Source: Halichoerus grypus
Taxonomy: Eukaryota > Chordata > Mammalia > Carnivora > Phocidae
Length of the DNA stretch: 64,000 nt
NCBI RefSeq assembly: GCF_964656455.1
Contig: NW_027555020.1
Coordinates: 1-64,000 of the forward strand
Reading direction: 5' to 3'
This document shows, piece by piece, positions 48,963 to 61,738 of this stretch; position 1 is the stretch's first letter; every line of letters begins with the position of its first letter. The notes under the pieces were generated by a model that saw only the letters and a list, made by a program, of their open reading frames with translations, made no database searches and was not told the DNA's origin. The position numbers and the translations under genes are program-made.

Positions 48963-51900
48963 ATAAACAAGAGGTGAGTTGAGAACTGCCTTCCGCTCCG
49001 GCCTGTTTCTCACTCCATTTCACGTATGGGACCCTTTCCCCGGGCTCTCAGACAGACACGAGCACTGTCAAATTCCTCTGGCTTCAGGAACGGCAATGTT
49101 AACTCAAGCGCAGTAACTCTATAGCATTGATTCTTGGTGTTAGTAGCCTGGGAACTAGGCTTCCAGGCACACAGGGTACAGCAGTGCTAATCTCCTCAAA
49201 CAAGAGGGGAGTCGACAGCAGCCTTCCTTCCAGGCCTGCTTCTCACTCCGAGTTACGTTTAGGTTCCATTTCTCATGCTTTCACAAAAACACACAACAGA
49301 TGAAGTGCACGCTCAGGAAGGGCGATCTTTGTTGAGGCACGGGTCCTCCGCACTTTTGTTCCTTTCCGTTGGGTGGATGGCACTTAGGACTACACGCACA
49401 CACGGGAGAGCCGATCTAGTTTCCCGAAACAAGAGTTGAGTCGATAGCTGCCTCCTGCCCATGCTTATTTCTGCCTCGGAATTCTGCTGGGACTCATTCC
49501 CCAGGTTTGCACTCAAGCAGAGTTGAAAATCCTGCCACCCTGTGGAGAGGCGAATGAGCTGAAGCTGGGATTCTTGACCGGCTTCTTTCTGCCAAAACAG
49601 TGTGGAGCACTTAGCATTCCTATGCACACATGGAGCAGTAGCGTTAGCTTCAGGTAACAAGAGCTGAGTCGAGAGGTGCCTTGTGGCCCGGACTTCTTCT
49701 CCCTCGGTCTCACGTAAGGAACCCGTTCCCCAGGCTCTCACCCACGGTAGCCTGGAAAGTGCTTCCTCCCTCAGAGACGTGGATGGTAGCTAAAGCACGA
49801 TTTCTCTACCGTGTTGTTTCTTCGAGTTAGAACGCTAGCTATTAGACTGCCATGCAAATGTGGGGCTGCCGTGCTAGCTTGGTCAAACACATGGGGAGTC
49901 GTGTTCTGCCTTTCGCAGGGGCCTGAGTCTCACTCGCAAAAAGCTTTGGACTCCCTTGCAGTGCTCTCACGCACGCACACCACAAAATGCTGCCACCCTC
50001 AGGAGCAGCTGTTTTACCTGCAGCACAGGCTCTCAACCGAGTTTTTCCTTCGAGTTAGGTGGCTGTGTTTAAGGCGGCACACACACCCTCTCGAATGGTA
50101 CTAGCCCCATAACCAGGATGTGAGTTAAGAGCTGCCTTCTGTACCGGCCTGTCTCTCCCCGATATTACGATATTGAAACCGTCCCCAGGCTCTCAGCCAC
50201 AGTACACCCTAAACTGCTCCGCCCACAGAGAGGTCGACGGTAGCTAAAGCACGGTTTCTCTACAGTGTTGTTTCTTCGAGTTAGAACGCTAGCTATTAGA
50301 CTGCCATGCAAATGTGGGGCTGCCGTGCTAGCTTGGTCAAACACATGGGGAGTCGTGTTCTGCCTTTTGCTGGGGCCTGAGTCTCACTCGCAAAAAGCTT
50401 TGGACTCCCTTGCACTACTCTCACGCACGCACACAACAAAATGCTGCCACCCTCAGGAGCACCTGTTTTACCTGAAGCACAGGCTCTCAATCAAGTTTTC
50501 CTTCGAGTTAGGTGGCTGTGTTGAAGCCTGCACACACACCCTGGCGAACGGTAGCAGCCCCATAACCATGATGTGTGTTGAGAGCTGCCTTCTGTACCGG
50601 CCTGCCTCTCCCCGATATTATGATATTGAAACTGTGCCCAGGCTCTCAGCCACAGTACACCCTAAACTGCTTCGCCCACAGAGAGGTCGACGGTAGCTAA
50701 AGCACGGTTTCTCTGCTGTGTAGTTTCTTCGAGTTAGAACGCTAGCTATTAGACTTCCATGCAAAAGTGGGGCTGCCGTGCTAGCGTGATGAAACACATG
50801 GGGAGTCGTGTTCTGCCTTTCGCTGGGGCCTGAGTCTCGCTCGCAAAAAGCTTTGGACTTCCTTGCAGTGCTCTCACGCACGCACACAACGAAATGCTGC
50901 CACCCTCAGGAGCAGCTGTTTGACCTGACGCACAAGCTCTGAACCGAGATTCTCCTTCGAGTTAGGTGGCTGTGTTTACCCTGGGCAACGGTACTAGCCC
51001 CATAACCATGATGTGGGTTGAGAGCTGCCTTCTGTACCGGCCTGTCTCTCCCCCGATATTACGATATTGAAACCGTCCCCAGGCTCTCAGCCACAGTACA
51101 CCCTAAACTGCTTCGCCCACAGAGAGGTCGACGGTAGCTAAAGCACGGTTTGTCTACAGTGTTGTTTGTTCGAGTTAGAAAACTAGCTATTAGACTTCCA
51201 TTCAAAAGTGGGGCCGCAGTAGTAGTTTCATGGAGCAAGTGGGGAGTCGTGTTCTGGCTTCTTCCGGGGCCTGGGTCTCACAAGGAAAATGGTTTTGGAC
51301 TCACTTGCTGTGCACTCACGCATGCACACCACACAATGCGTCCACCCTGAGGCATGGCTCTTTTAGCCGAAGCAGGAATTCCCTACAGAGTTGTTCCTTT
51401 GAGTTAGGTGGTTGGCTTATGGCCTGCAGGCACACCCGGGGCAAGGGGACTAGCCTCATAAACAAGAGGTGAGTTGAGAGCTGCCTTCCGCACCGGCCTG
51501 TTTCTCACTCCATTTCACGTATGGGACCCTTTCCCCGGTCTCTCATACACGAGCACTATACAACTCCTGCGGCTTCAGGAACGGCAATGGTAGCTAAAGC
51601 GCAGTAAGGCTACAGCATTGATTCTTGGTGTTAGTAGCCTGGTAGGCGAATGAGCTGCAGCTGGGATTCTTTACAGGCTTGTTTCTTCCCAGTCAGGGTC
51701 GAGCACATAGCATTCCAAGCACACATGGAGCAGTAGTCTTAGCTTCAGGTAGCAAGAGCTGAGTCCAGAGGTGCCTTGTGCCCGGACCTATTTCTCCCTT
51801 GGTTTCACGTATGGAACCCGTTCCCCAGGCTCTCAGCCACGGTACTCTGTGTAATGCTTCCTCCGTCTAGAGGTCGACGGTAGCTAAAGCACGGTTTCTC

Positions 51901-53372
51901 TACAGTGTTGTTTCTTCGAGTGAGAACACTAGCTGTTAGACTTCCATGCAAAAGTGGGGCTGCCGTGCTAGCGTGATGAAATACATGGGGAGTCGTGTTC
52001 TGCCTTCTGCTGGGGCCTGAGGCTCATTCACAAAAAGCTTTGGACTCCCTTGCAGTGCTCTCATGCACGCACACAACAAAATGCTTCCACCCTCAGGAGC
52101 GGCTCTTTTAGCTGAAGCATGGATTCTCCAGCGAGTTTTTCCTTCGAGTTAGGCAGTTTTCATGAAGCCTGCACACACACCCGGGGCAACGGTACTAGCC
52201 CCATAACCATGGTTTGAGTTGAGAGCTGCCTTCTCTCCGGCCTGTCTCTCCCTCGATTTCACGAAACGGAACCCGTCCCCAGGCTCTCACCCACCGTACA
52301 CCCTAAACTGCTTCCTCCCACATAGAGGTCGTCGGTAGCTAAAGCACGGTTTCTCTTCAGTGTTGTTTCTCCGAGTTAGAACGCTTGCTATGAATGTCCA
52401 CAATAGCCAAACTGTGGAAAGAGCCATGTCCACCAACAGATGAATGGATAAAGAAGAGGGGGTATATATATATATACAATGGAATATTATGCAGCCATCA
52501 AAAGGAATGAGATCTTGCCATCTGCAACGACGTGGATGGAACTGGAGGGTATCATGCTGAGCGAAATAAGTCAAACCGAGAAAGACATGTATCATATGAC
52601 CTCACTGATATGAGGAATTCTTAATCTCAGGAAACAAACTGAGGGTTGCTAGAGTGGGGGGTGGGGTGGGAGGGATGGGGTCACTGGGTGTTGGACACTG
52701 TGGAGGGTATGTGTTCTGGTAAGCGCTGTGAATTGTGCAAGACTGTTGAATCTCAGATCTGTACCTCTGAAACAAATAATGCAATATATGTTAAGAAAGA
52801 AAAAAAGAAGAAGAAGAATGCAGCAGGAGGGGAAGAATGAAGGGGGGAAAATCGGAGGGGGAGAAGAACCATGAGAGATGATGGACTCTGAAAAACAAAC
52901 TGAGGGTTCTGGAGGGGAGGGGGCTGGGAGGATGGCTTAGCCTGGTGATGGGTATTGAGCAGGGCACGTTCTGCATGGAGCACTGGGTGTTATGCACAAA
53001 CAATGAACCATGGAACACTATATCTAAAACTAATGATGTAATGTATGGGGATTAACATAACAATAAAAACATTAAATAATAATTAAAAAAAAGAACGCTT
53101 GCTATTAGACTTCCATGCAAAAGTGGGGCCGCAGTGCTAGCCTCAGGAAACAAGTGGGGAGTCATGTTCTGCCTTCTGCCGGGGCCTGAGTCCCACACGG
53201 AAAATGGGTCTGGACTCACTTGCAGTGCGCTCACGCATGCACACAGCAAAATGCGTCCACCCTCCGGCATGGCTACTTTAGCCGAAGCAGGAAATCTCTA
53301 CAGAGTTGTTCCTTTGAGTTAGGTGGTTGGCTTTAGCCCTGCAGGCACACCCGGGGCAAGGGTACTAGCCTC
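48963..53372. repeat. Macrosatellite unit 12 (4410 bp; most private SNPs)
   Basis: H haplotype is C-C-G-A, like the left-hand units. Private substitutions are TTTGTTGAGG near 49332, CAACGAAATG near 50891, GAAAACTAGC near 51181, TACTCTGTG near 51848 and GTTCTGGAGG near 52911. It shares the block D GGACTCACTTG variant with units 5 and 10. Confidence 0.97.
52392..53091 (+). mobile_element. LINE-1 3' fragment, unit 12
   Basis: Length 700 bp, (TA)7, haplotype C-T-C, target-site copies at 52378-52391 and 53092-53105. Confidence 0.93.
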
Positions 53373-56300
53373 ATAAACAAGAGGTGAGTTGAGAACTGCC
53401 TTCCGCTCCGGCCTGTTTCTCACTCCATTTCACGTATGGGACCCTTTCCCCGGGCTCTCAGACAGACACGAGCACTGTCAAATTCCTCTGGCTTCAGGAA
53501 CGGCAATGTTAACTCAAGCGCAGTAACTCTATAGCATTGATTCTTGGTGTTAGTAGCCTGGGAACTAGGCTTCCAGGCACACAGGGTACAGCAGTGCTAA
53601 TCTCCTCAAACAAGAGGGGAGTCGACAGCAGCCTTCCTTCCAGGCCTGCTTCTCACTCCGAGTTACGTTTAGGTTCCATTTCTCATGCTTTCACAAAAAC
53701 ACACAACAGATGAAGTGCACGCTCAGGAAGGGCGATCTTTGCTGAGGCACGGGTCCTCCGCACTTTTGTTCCTTTCCGTTGGGTGGATGGCACTTAGGAC
53801 TACACGCACACACGGGAGAGCCGATCTAGTTTCCCGAAACAAGAGTTGAGTCGATAGCTGCCTCCTGCCCATGCTTATTTCTGCCTCGGAATTCTGCTGG
53901 GACTCATTCCCCAGGTTTGCACTCAAGCAGAGTTGAAAATCCTGCCACCCTGTGGAGAGGCGAATGAGCTGAAGCTGGGATTCTTGACCGGCTTCTTTCT
54001 GCCAAAACAGTGTGGAGCACTTAGCATTCCTATGCACACATGGAGCAGTAGTGTTAGCTTCAGGTAACAAGAGCTGAGTCGAGAGGTGCCTTGTGGCCCG
54101 GACTTCTTCTCCCTCGGTCTCACGTAAGGAACCCGTTCCCCAGGCTCTCACCCACGGTAGCCTGGAAAGTGCTTCCTCCCTCAGAGACGTGGATGGTAGC
54201 TAAAGCACGATTTCTCTACCGTGTTGTTTCTTCGAGTTAGAACGCTAGCTATTAGACTGCCATGCAAATGTGGGGCTGCCGTGCTAGCTTGGTCAAACAC
54301 ATGGGGAGTCGTGTTCTGCCTTTCGCAGGGGCCTGAGTCTCACTCGCAAAAAGCTTTGGACTCCCTTGCAGTGCTCTCACGCACGCACACCACAAAATGC
54401 TGCCACCCTCAGGAGCAGCTGTTTTACCTGCAGCACAGGCTCTCAACCGAGTTTTTCCTTCGAGTTAGGTGGCTGTGTTTAAGGCGGCACACACACCCTC
54501 TCGAATGGTACTAGCCCCATAACCAGGATGTGAGTTAAGAGCTGCCTTCTGTACCGGCCTGTCTCTCCCCGATATTACGATATTGAAACCGTCCCCAGGC
54601 TCTCAGCCACAGTACACCCTAAACTGCTCCGCCCACAGAGAGGTCGACGGTAGCTAAAGCACGGTTTCTCTACAGTGTTGTTTCTTCGAGTTAGAACGCT
54701 AGCTATTAGACTGCCATGCAAATGTGGGGCTGCCGTGCTAGCTTGGTCAAACACATGGGGAGTCGTGTTCTGCCTTTTGCTGGGGCCTGAGTCTCACTCG
54801 CAAAAAGCTTTGGACTCCCTTGCACTACTCTCACGCACGCACACAACAAAATGCTGCCACCCTCAGGAGCACCTGTTTTACCTGAAGCACAGGCTCTCAA
54901 TCAAGTTTTCCTTCGAGTTAGGTGGCTGTGTTGAAGCCTGCACACACACCCTGGCGAACGGTAGCAGCCCCATAACCATGATGTGTGTTGAGAGCTGCCT
55001 TCTGTACCGGCCTGCCTCTCCCCGATATTATGATATTGAAACTGTGCCCAGGCTCTCAGCCACAGTACACCCTAAACTGCTTCGCCCACAGAGAGGTCGA
55101 CGGTAGCTAAAGCACGGTTTCTCTGCTGTGTAGTTTCTTCGAGTTAGAACGCTAGCTATTAGACTTCCATGAAAAAGTGGGGCTGCCGTGCTAGCGTGAT
55201 GAAACACATGGGGAGTCGTGTTCTGCCTTTCGCTGGGGCCTGAGTCTCGCTCGCAAAAAGCTTTGGACTTCCTTGCAGTGCTCTCACGCACGCACACAAC
55301 AAAATGCTGCCACCCTCAGGAGCAGCTGTTTGACCTGACGCACAAGCTCTGAACCGAGATTCTCCTTCGAGTTAGGTGGCTGTGTTTACCCTGGGCAACG
55401 GTACTAGCCCCATAACCATGATGTGGGTTCAGAGCTGCCTTCTGTACCGGCCTGTCTCTCCCCCGATATTACGATATTGAAACCGTCCCCAGGCTCTCAG
55501 CCACAGTACACCCTAAACTGCTTCGCCCACAGAGAGGTCGACGGTAGCTAAAGCACGGTTTGTCTACAGTGTTGTTTGTTCGAGTTAGAAAGCTAGCTAT
55601 TAGACTTCCATTCAAAAGTGGGGCCGCAGTAGTAGTTTCATGGAGCAAGTGGGGAGTCGTGTTCTGGCTTCTTCCGGGGCCTGGGTCTCACAAGGAAAAT
55701 GGTTTTGGACTCCCTTGCTGTGCACTCACGCATGCACACCACACAATGCGTCCACCCTGAGGCATGGCTCTTTTAGCCGAAGCAGGAATTCCCTACAGAG
55801 TTGTTCCTTTGAGTTAGGTGGTTGGCTTATGGCCTGCAGGCACACCCGGGGCAAGGGGACTAGCCTCATAAACAAGAGGTGAGTTGAGAGCTGCCTTCCG
55901 CACCGGCCTGTTTCTCACTCCATTTCACGTATGGGACCCTTTCCCCGGTCTCTCATACACGAGCACTATACAACTCCTGCGGCTTCAGGAACGGCAATGG
56001 TAGCTAAAGCGCAGTAAGGCTACAGCATTGATTCTTGGTGTTAGTAGCCTGGTAGGCGAATGAGCTGCAGCTGGGATTCTTTACAGGCTTGTTTCTTCCC
56101 AGTCAGGGTCGAGCACATAGCATTCCAAGCACACATGGAGCAGTAGTCTTAGCTTCAGGTAGCAAGAGCTGAGTCCAGAGGTGCCTTGTGCCCGGACCTA
56201 TTTCTCCCTTGGTTTCACGTATGGAACCCGTTCCCCAGGCTCTCAGCCACGGTACTCCGTGTAATGCTTCCTCCGTCTAGAGGTCGACGGTAGCTAAAGC

Positions 56301-57784
56301 ACGGTTTCTCTACAGTGTTGTTTCTTCGAGTGAGAACACTAGCTGTTAGACTTCCATGCAAAAGTGGGGCTGCCGTGCTAGCGTGATGAAATACATGGGG
56401 AGTCGTGTTCTGCCTTCTGCTGGGGCCTGAGGCTCATTCACAAAAAGCTTTGGACTCCCTTGCAGTGCTCTCATGCACGCACACAACAAAATGCTTCCAC
56501 CCTCAGGAGCGGCTCTTTTAGCTGAAGCATGGATTCTCCAGCGAGTTTTTCCTTCGAGTTAGGCAGTTTTCATGAAGCCTGCACACACACCCGGGGCAAC
56601 GGTACTAGCCCCATAACCATGGTTTGAGTTGAGAGCTGCCTTCTCTCCGGCCTGTCTCTCCCTCGATTTCACGAAACGGAACCCGTCCCCAGGCTCTCAC
56701 CCACCGTACACCCTAAACTGCTTCCTCCCACATAGAGGTCGTCGGTAGCTAAAGCACGGTTTCTCTTCAGTGTTGTTTCTCCGAGTTAGAACGCTTGCTA
56801 TGAATGTCCACAATAGCCAAACTGTGGAAAGAGCCATGTCCACCAACAGATGAATGGATAAAGAAGAGGGGGTATATATATATATATACAATGGAATATT
56901 ATGCAGCCATCAAAAGGAATGAGATCTTGCCATCTGCAACGACGTGGATGGAACTGGAGGGTATCATGCTGAGCGAAATAAGTCAAACCGAGAAAGACAT
57001 GTATCATATGACCTCACTGATATGAGGAATTCTTAATCTCAGGAAACAAACTGAGGGTTGCTAGAGTGGGGGGTGGGGTGGGAGGGATGGGGTGACTGGG
57101 TGATGGACACTGTGGAGGGTATGTGTTCTGGTAAGCGCTGTGAATTGTGCAAGACTGTTGAATCTCAGATCTGTACCTCTGAAACAAATAATGCAATATA
57201 TGTTAAGAAAGAAAAAAAGAAGAAGAAGAATGCAGCAGGAGGGGAAGAATGAAGGGGGGAAAATCGGAGGGGGAGAAGAACCATGAGAGATGATGGACTC
57301 TGAAAAACAAACTGAGGGTTCTAGAGGGGAGGGGGCTGGGAGGATGGCTTAGCCTGGTGATGGGTATTGAGCAGGGCACGTTCTGCATGGAGCACTGGGT
57401 GTTATGCACAAACAATGAACCATGGAACACTATATCTAAAACTAATGATGTAATGTATGGGGATTAACATAACAATAAAAACATTAAATAATAATTAAAA
57501 AAAAGAACGCTTGCTATTAGACTTCCATGCAAAAGTGGGGCCGCAGTGCTAGCCTCAGGAAACAAGTGGGGAGTCATGTTCTGCCTTCTGCCGGGGCCTG
57601 AGTCCCACACGGAAAATGGGTCTGGACTCACTTGCAGTGCGCTCACGCATGCACACAGCAAAATGCGTCCACCCTCCGGCATGGCTACTTTAGCCGAAGC
57701 AGGAAATCTCTACAGAGTTGTTCCTTTGAGTTAGGTGGTTGGCTTTAGCCCTGCAGGCACACCCGGGGCAAGGGTACTAGCCTC
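53373..57784. repeat. Macrosatellite unit 13 (4412 bp)
   Basis: H haplotype is T-C-G-A. Private changes are CCATGAAAAAG near 55171 and GGGTTCAGAGC near 55430. Its L1 alleles return to those of units 1-3. Confidence 0.97.
56802..57503 (+). mobile_element. LINE-1 3' fragment, unit 13
   Basis: Length 702 bp, (TA)8, haplotype G-A-C, target-site copies at 56788-56801 and 57504-57517. Confidence 0.93.
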
Positions 57785-58632
57785 ATAAACAAGAGGTGAG
57801 TTGAGAACTGCCTTCCGCTCCGGCCTGTTTCTCACTCCATTTCACGTATGGGACCCTTTCCCCGGGCTCTCAGACAGACACGAGCACTGTCAAATTCCTC
57901 TGGCTTCAGGAACGGCAATGTTAACTCAAGCGCAGTAACTCTATAGCATTGATTCTTGGTGTTAGTAGCCTGGGAACTAGGCTTCCAGGCACACAGGGTA
58001 CAGCAGTGCTAATCTCCTCAAACAAGAGGGGAGTCGACAGCAGCCTTCCTTCCAGGCCTGCTTCTCACTCCGAGTTACGTTTAGGTTCCATTTCTCATGC
58101 TTTCACAAAAACACACAACAGATGAAGTGCACGCTCAGGAAGGGCGATCTTTGCTGAGGCACGGGTCCTCCGCACTTTTGTTCCTTTCCGTTGGGTGGAT
58201 GGCACTTAGGACTACACGCACACACGGGAGAGCCGATCTAGTTTCCCGAAACAAGAGTTGAGTCGATAGCTGCCTCCTGCCCATGCTTATTTCTGCCTCG
58301 GAATTCTGCTGGGACTCATTCCCCAGGTTTGCACTCAAGCAGAGTTGAAAATCCTGCCACCCTGTGGAGAGGCGAATGAGCTGAAGCTGGGATTCTTGAC
58401 CGGCTTCTTTCTGCCAAAACAGTGTGGAGCACTTAGCATTCCTATGCACACATGGAGCAGTAGCGTTAGCTTCAGGTAACAAGAGCTGAGTCGAGAGGTG
58501 CCTTGTGGCCCGGACTTCTTCTCCCTCGGTCTCACGTAAGGAACCCGTTCCCCAGGCTCTCACCCACGGTAGCCTGGAAAGTGCTTCCTCCCTCAGAGAC
58601 GTGGATGGTAGCTAAAGCACGATTTCTCTACC

Positions 58633-59085
58633 GTGTTGTTTCTTCGAGTTAGAACGCTAGCTATTAGACTGCCATGCAAATGTGGGGCTGCCGTGCTAGC
58701 TTGGTCAAACACATGGGGAGTCGTGTTCTGCCTTTCGCAGGGGCCTGAGTCTCACTCGCAAAAAGCTTTGGACTCCCTTGCACTACTCTCACGCACGCAC
58801 ACAACAAAATGCTGCCACCCTCAGGAGCACCTGTTTTACCTGAAGCACAGGCTCTCAATCAAGTTTTCCTTCGAGTTAGGTGGCTGTGTTGAAGCCTGCA
58901 CACACACCCTGGCGAACGGTAGCAGCCCCATAACCATGATGTGTGTTGAGAGCTGCCTTCTGTACCGGCCTGCCTCTCCCCGATATTATGATATTGAAAC
59001 TGTGCCCAGGCTCTCAGCCACAGTACACCCTAAACTGCTTCGCCCACAGAGAGGTCGACGGTAGCTAAAGCACGGTTTCTCTGCT
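58633..59085. repeat. A/B fusion subrepeat of unit 14
   Basis: It starts as block A (leader CTACCG, then TTTCGCAGG at about 58734-58742) and ends as block B (TTGCACTACTC from about 58778, ACACAACAAAA, GGAGCACCTG, CTCAATCAAG). The switch falls in 58741-58782, where A and B are identical. This is the deletion product of unequal exchange or single-strand annealing between A and B. The unit keeps three CTCF-like motifs rather than four. Confidence 0.92.
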
Positions 59086-60759
59086 GTGTAGTTTCTTCGA
59101 GTTAGAACGCTAGCTATTAGACTTCCATGCAAAAGTGGGGCTGCCGTGCTAGCGTGATGAAACACATGGGGAGTCGTGTTCTGCCTTTCGCTGGGGCCTG
59201 AGTCTCGCTCGCAAAAAGCTTTGGACTTCCTTGCAGTGCTCTCACGCACGCACACAACAAAATGCTGCCACCCTCAGGAGCAGCTGTTTGACCTGACGCA
59301 CAAGCTCTGAACCGAGATTCTCCTTCGAGTTAGGTGGCTGTGTTTACCCTGGGCAACGGTACTAGCCCCATAACCATGATGTGGGTTGAGAGCTGCCTTC
59401 TGTACCGGCCTGTCTCTCCCCCGATATTACGATATTGAAACCGTCCCCAGGCTCTCAGCCACAGTACACCCTAAACTGCTTCGCCCACAGAGAGGTCGAC
59501 GGTAGCTAAAGCACGGTTTGTCTACAGTGTTGTTTGTTCGAGTTAGAAAGCTAGCTATTAGACTTCCATTCAAAAGTGGGGCCGCAGTAGTAGTTTCATG
59601 GAGCAAGTGGGGAGTCGTGTTCTGGCTTCTTCCGGGGCCTGGGTCTCACAAGGAAAATGGTTTTGGACTCCCTTGCTGTGCACTCACGCATGCACACCAC
59701 ACAATGCGTCCACCCTGAGGCATGGCTCTTTTAGCCGAAGCAGGAATTCCCTACAGAGTTGTTCCTTTGAGTTAGGTGGTTGGCTTATGGCCTGCAGGCA
59801 CACCCGGGGCAAGGGGACTAGCCTCATAAACAAGAGGTGAGTTGAGAGCTGCCTTCCGCACCGGCCTGTTTCTCACTCCATTTCACGTATGGGACCCTTT
59901 CCCCGGTCTCTCATACACGAGCACTATACAACTCCTGCGGCTTCAGGAACGGCAATGGTAGCTAAAGCGCAGTAAGGCTACAGCATTGATTCTTGGTGTT
60001 AGTAGCCTGGTAGGCGAATGAGCTGCAGCTGGGATTCTTTACAGGCTTGTTTCTTCCCAGTCAGGGTCGAGCACATAGCATTCCAAGCACACATGGAGCA
60101 GTAGTCTTAGCTTCAGGTAGCAAGAGCTGAGTCCAGAGGTGCCTTGTGCCCGGACCTATTTCTCCCTTGGTTTCACGTATGGAACCCGTTCCCCAGGCTC
60201 TCAGCCACGGTACTCCGTGTAATGCTTCCTCCGTCTAGAGGTCGACGGTAGCTAAAGCACGGTTTCTCTACAGTGTTGTTTCTTCGAGTGAGAACACTAG
60301 CTGTTAGACTTCCATGCAAAAGTGGGGCTGCCGTGCTAGCGTGATGAAATACATGGGGAGTCGTGTTCTGCCTTCTGCTGGGGCCTGAGGCTCATTCACA
60401 AAAAGCTTTGGACTCCCTTGCAGTGCTCTCATGCACGCACACAACAAAATGCTTCCACCCTCAGGAGCGGCTCTTTTAGCTGAAGCATGGATTCTCCAGC
60501 GAGTTTTTCCTTCGAGTTAGGCAGTTTTCATGAAGCCTGCACACACACCCGGGGCAACGGTACTAGCCCCATAACCATGGTTTGAGTTGAGAGCTGCCTT
60601 CTCTCCGGCCTGTCTCTCCCTCGATTTCACGAAACGGAACCCGTCCCCAGGCTCTCACCCACCGTACACCCTAAACTGCTTCCTCCCACATAGAGGTCGT
60701 CGGTAGCTAAAGCACGGTTTCTCTTCAGTGTTGTTTCTCCGAGTTAGAACGCTTGCTAT

Positions 60760-61457
60760 GAATGTCCACAATAGCCAAACTGTGGAAAGAGCCATGTCCA
60801 CCAACAGATGAATGGATAAAGAAGAGGGGGTATATATATATACAATGGAATATTATGCAGCCATCAAAAGGAATGAGATCTTGCCATCTGCAACGACGTG
60901 GATGGAACTGGAGGGTATCATGCTGAGCGAAATAAGTCAAACCGAGAAAGACATGTATCATATGACCTCACTGATATGAGGAATTCTTAATCTCAGGAAA
61001 CAAACTGAGGGTTGCTAGAGTGGGGGGTGGGGTGGGAGGGATGGGGTGACTGGGTGATGGACACTGTGGAGGGTATGTGTTCTGGTAAGCGCTGTGAATT
61101 GTGCAAGACTGTTGAATCTCAGATCTGTACCTCTGAAACAAATAATGCAATATATGTTAAGAAAGAAAAAAAGAAGAAGAAGAATGCAGCAGGAGGGGAA
61201 GAATGAAGGGGGGAAAATCGGAGGGGGAGAAGAACCATGAGAGATGATGGACTCTGAAAAACAAACTGAGGGTTCTAGAGGGGAGGGGGCTGGGAGGATG
61301 GCTTAGCCTGGTGATGGGTATTGAGCAGGGCACGTTCTGCATGGAGCACTGGGTGTTATGCACAAACAATGAACCATGGAACACTATATCTAAAACTAAT
61401 GATGTAATGTATGGGGATTAACATAACAATAAAAACATTAAATAATAATTAAAAAAA
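60760..61457 (+). mobile_element. LINE-1 3' fragment, unit 14
   Basis: Length 698 bp, (TA)6, haplotype G-A-C, target-site copies at 60746-60759 and 61458-61471. Confidence 0.93.
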
Positions 61458-61738
61458 AGAACGCTTGCTATTAGACTTCCATGCAAAAGTGGGGCCGCAG
61501 TGCTAGCCTCAGGAAACAAGTGGGGAGTCATGTTCTGCCTTCTGCCGGGGCCTGAGTCCCACACGGAAAATGGGTCTGGACTCACTTGCAGTGCGCTCAC
61601 GCATGCACACAGCAAAATGCGTCCACCCTCCGGCATGGCTACTTTAGCCGAAGCAGGAAATCTCTACAGAGTTGTTCCTTTGAGTTAGGTGGTTGGCTTT
61701 AGCCCTGCAGGCACACCCGGGGCAAGGGTACTAGCCTC

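Larger units (their letters stand above)
57785..61738. repeat. Macrosatellite unit 14 (3954 bp; one subrepeat lost)
   Basis: It lacks one 454-bp subrepeat: blocks A and B are replaced by a single A/B fusion. The rest is standard. H haplotype is C-C-G-A. Confidence 0.97.
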
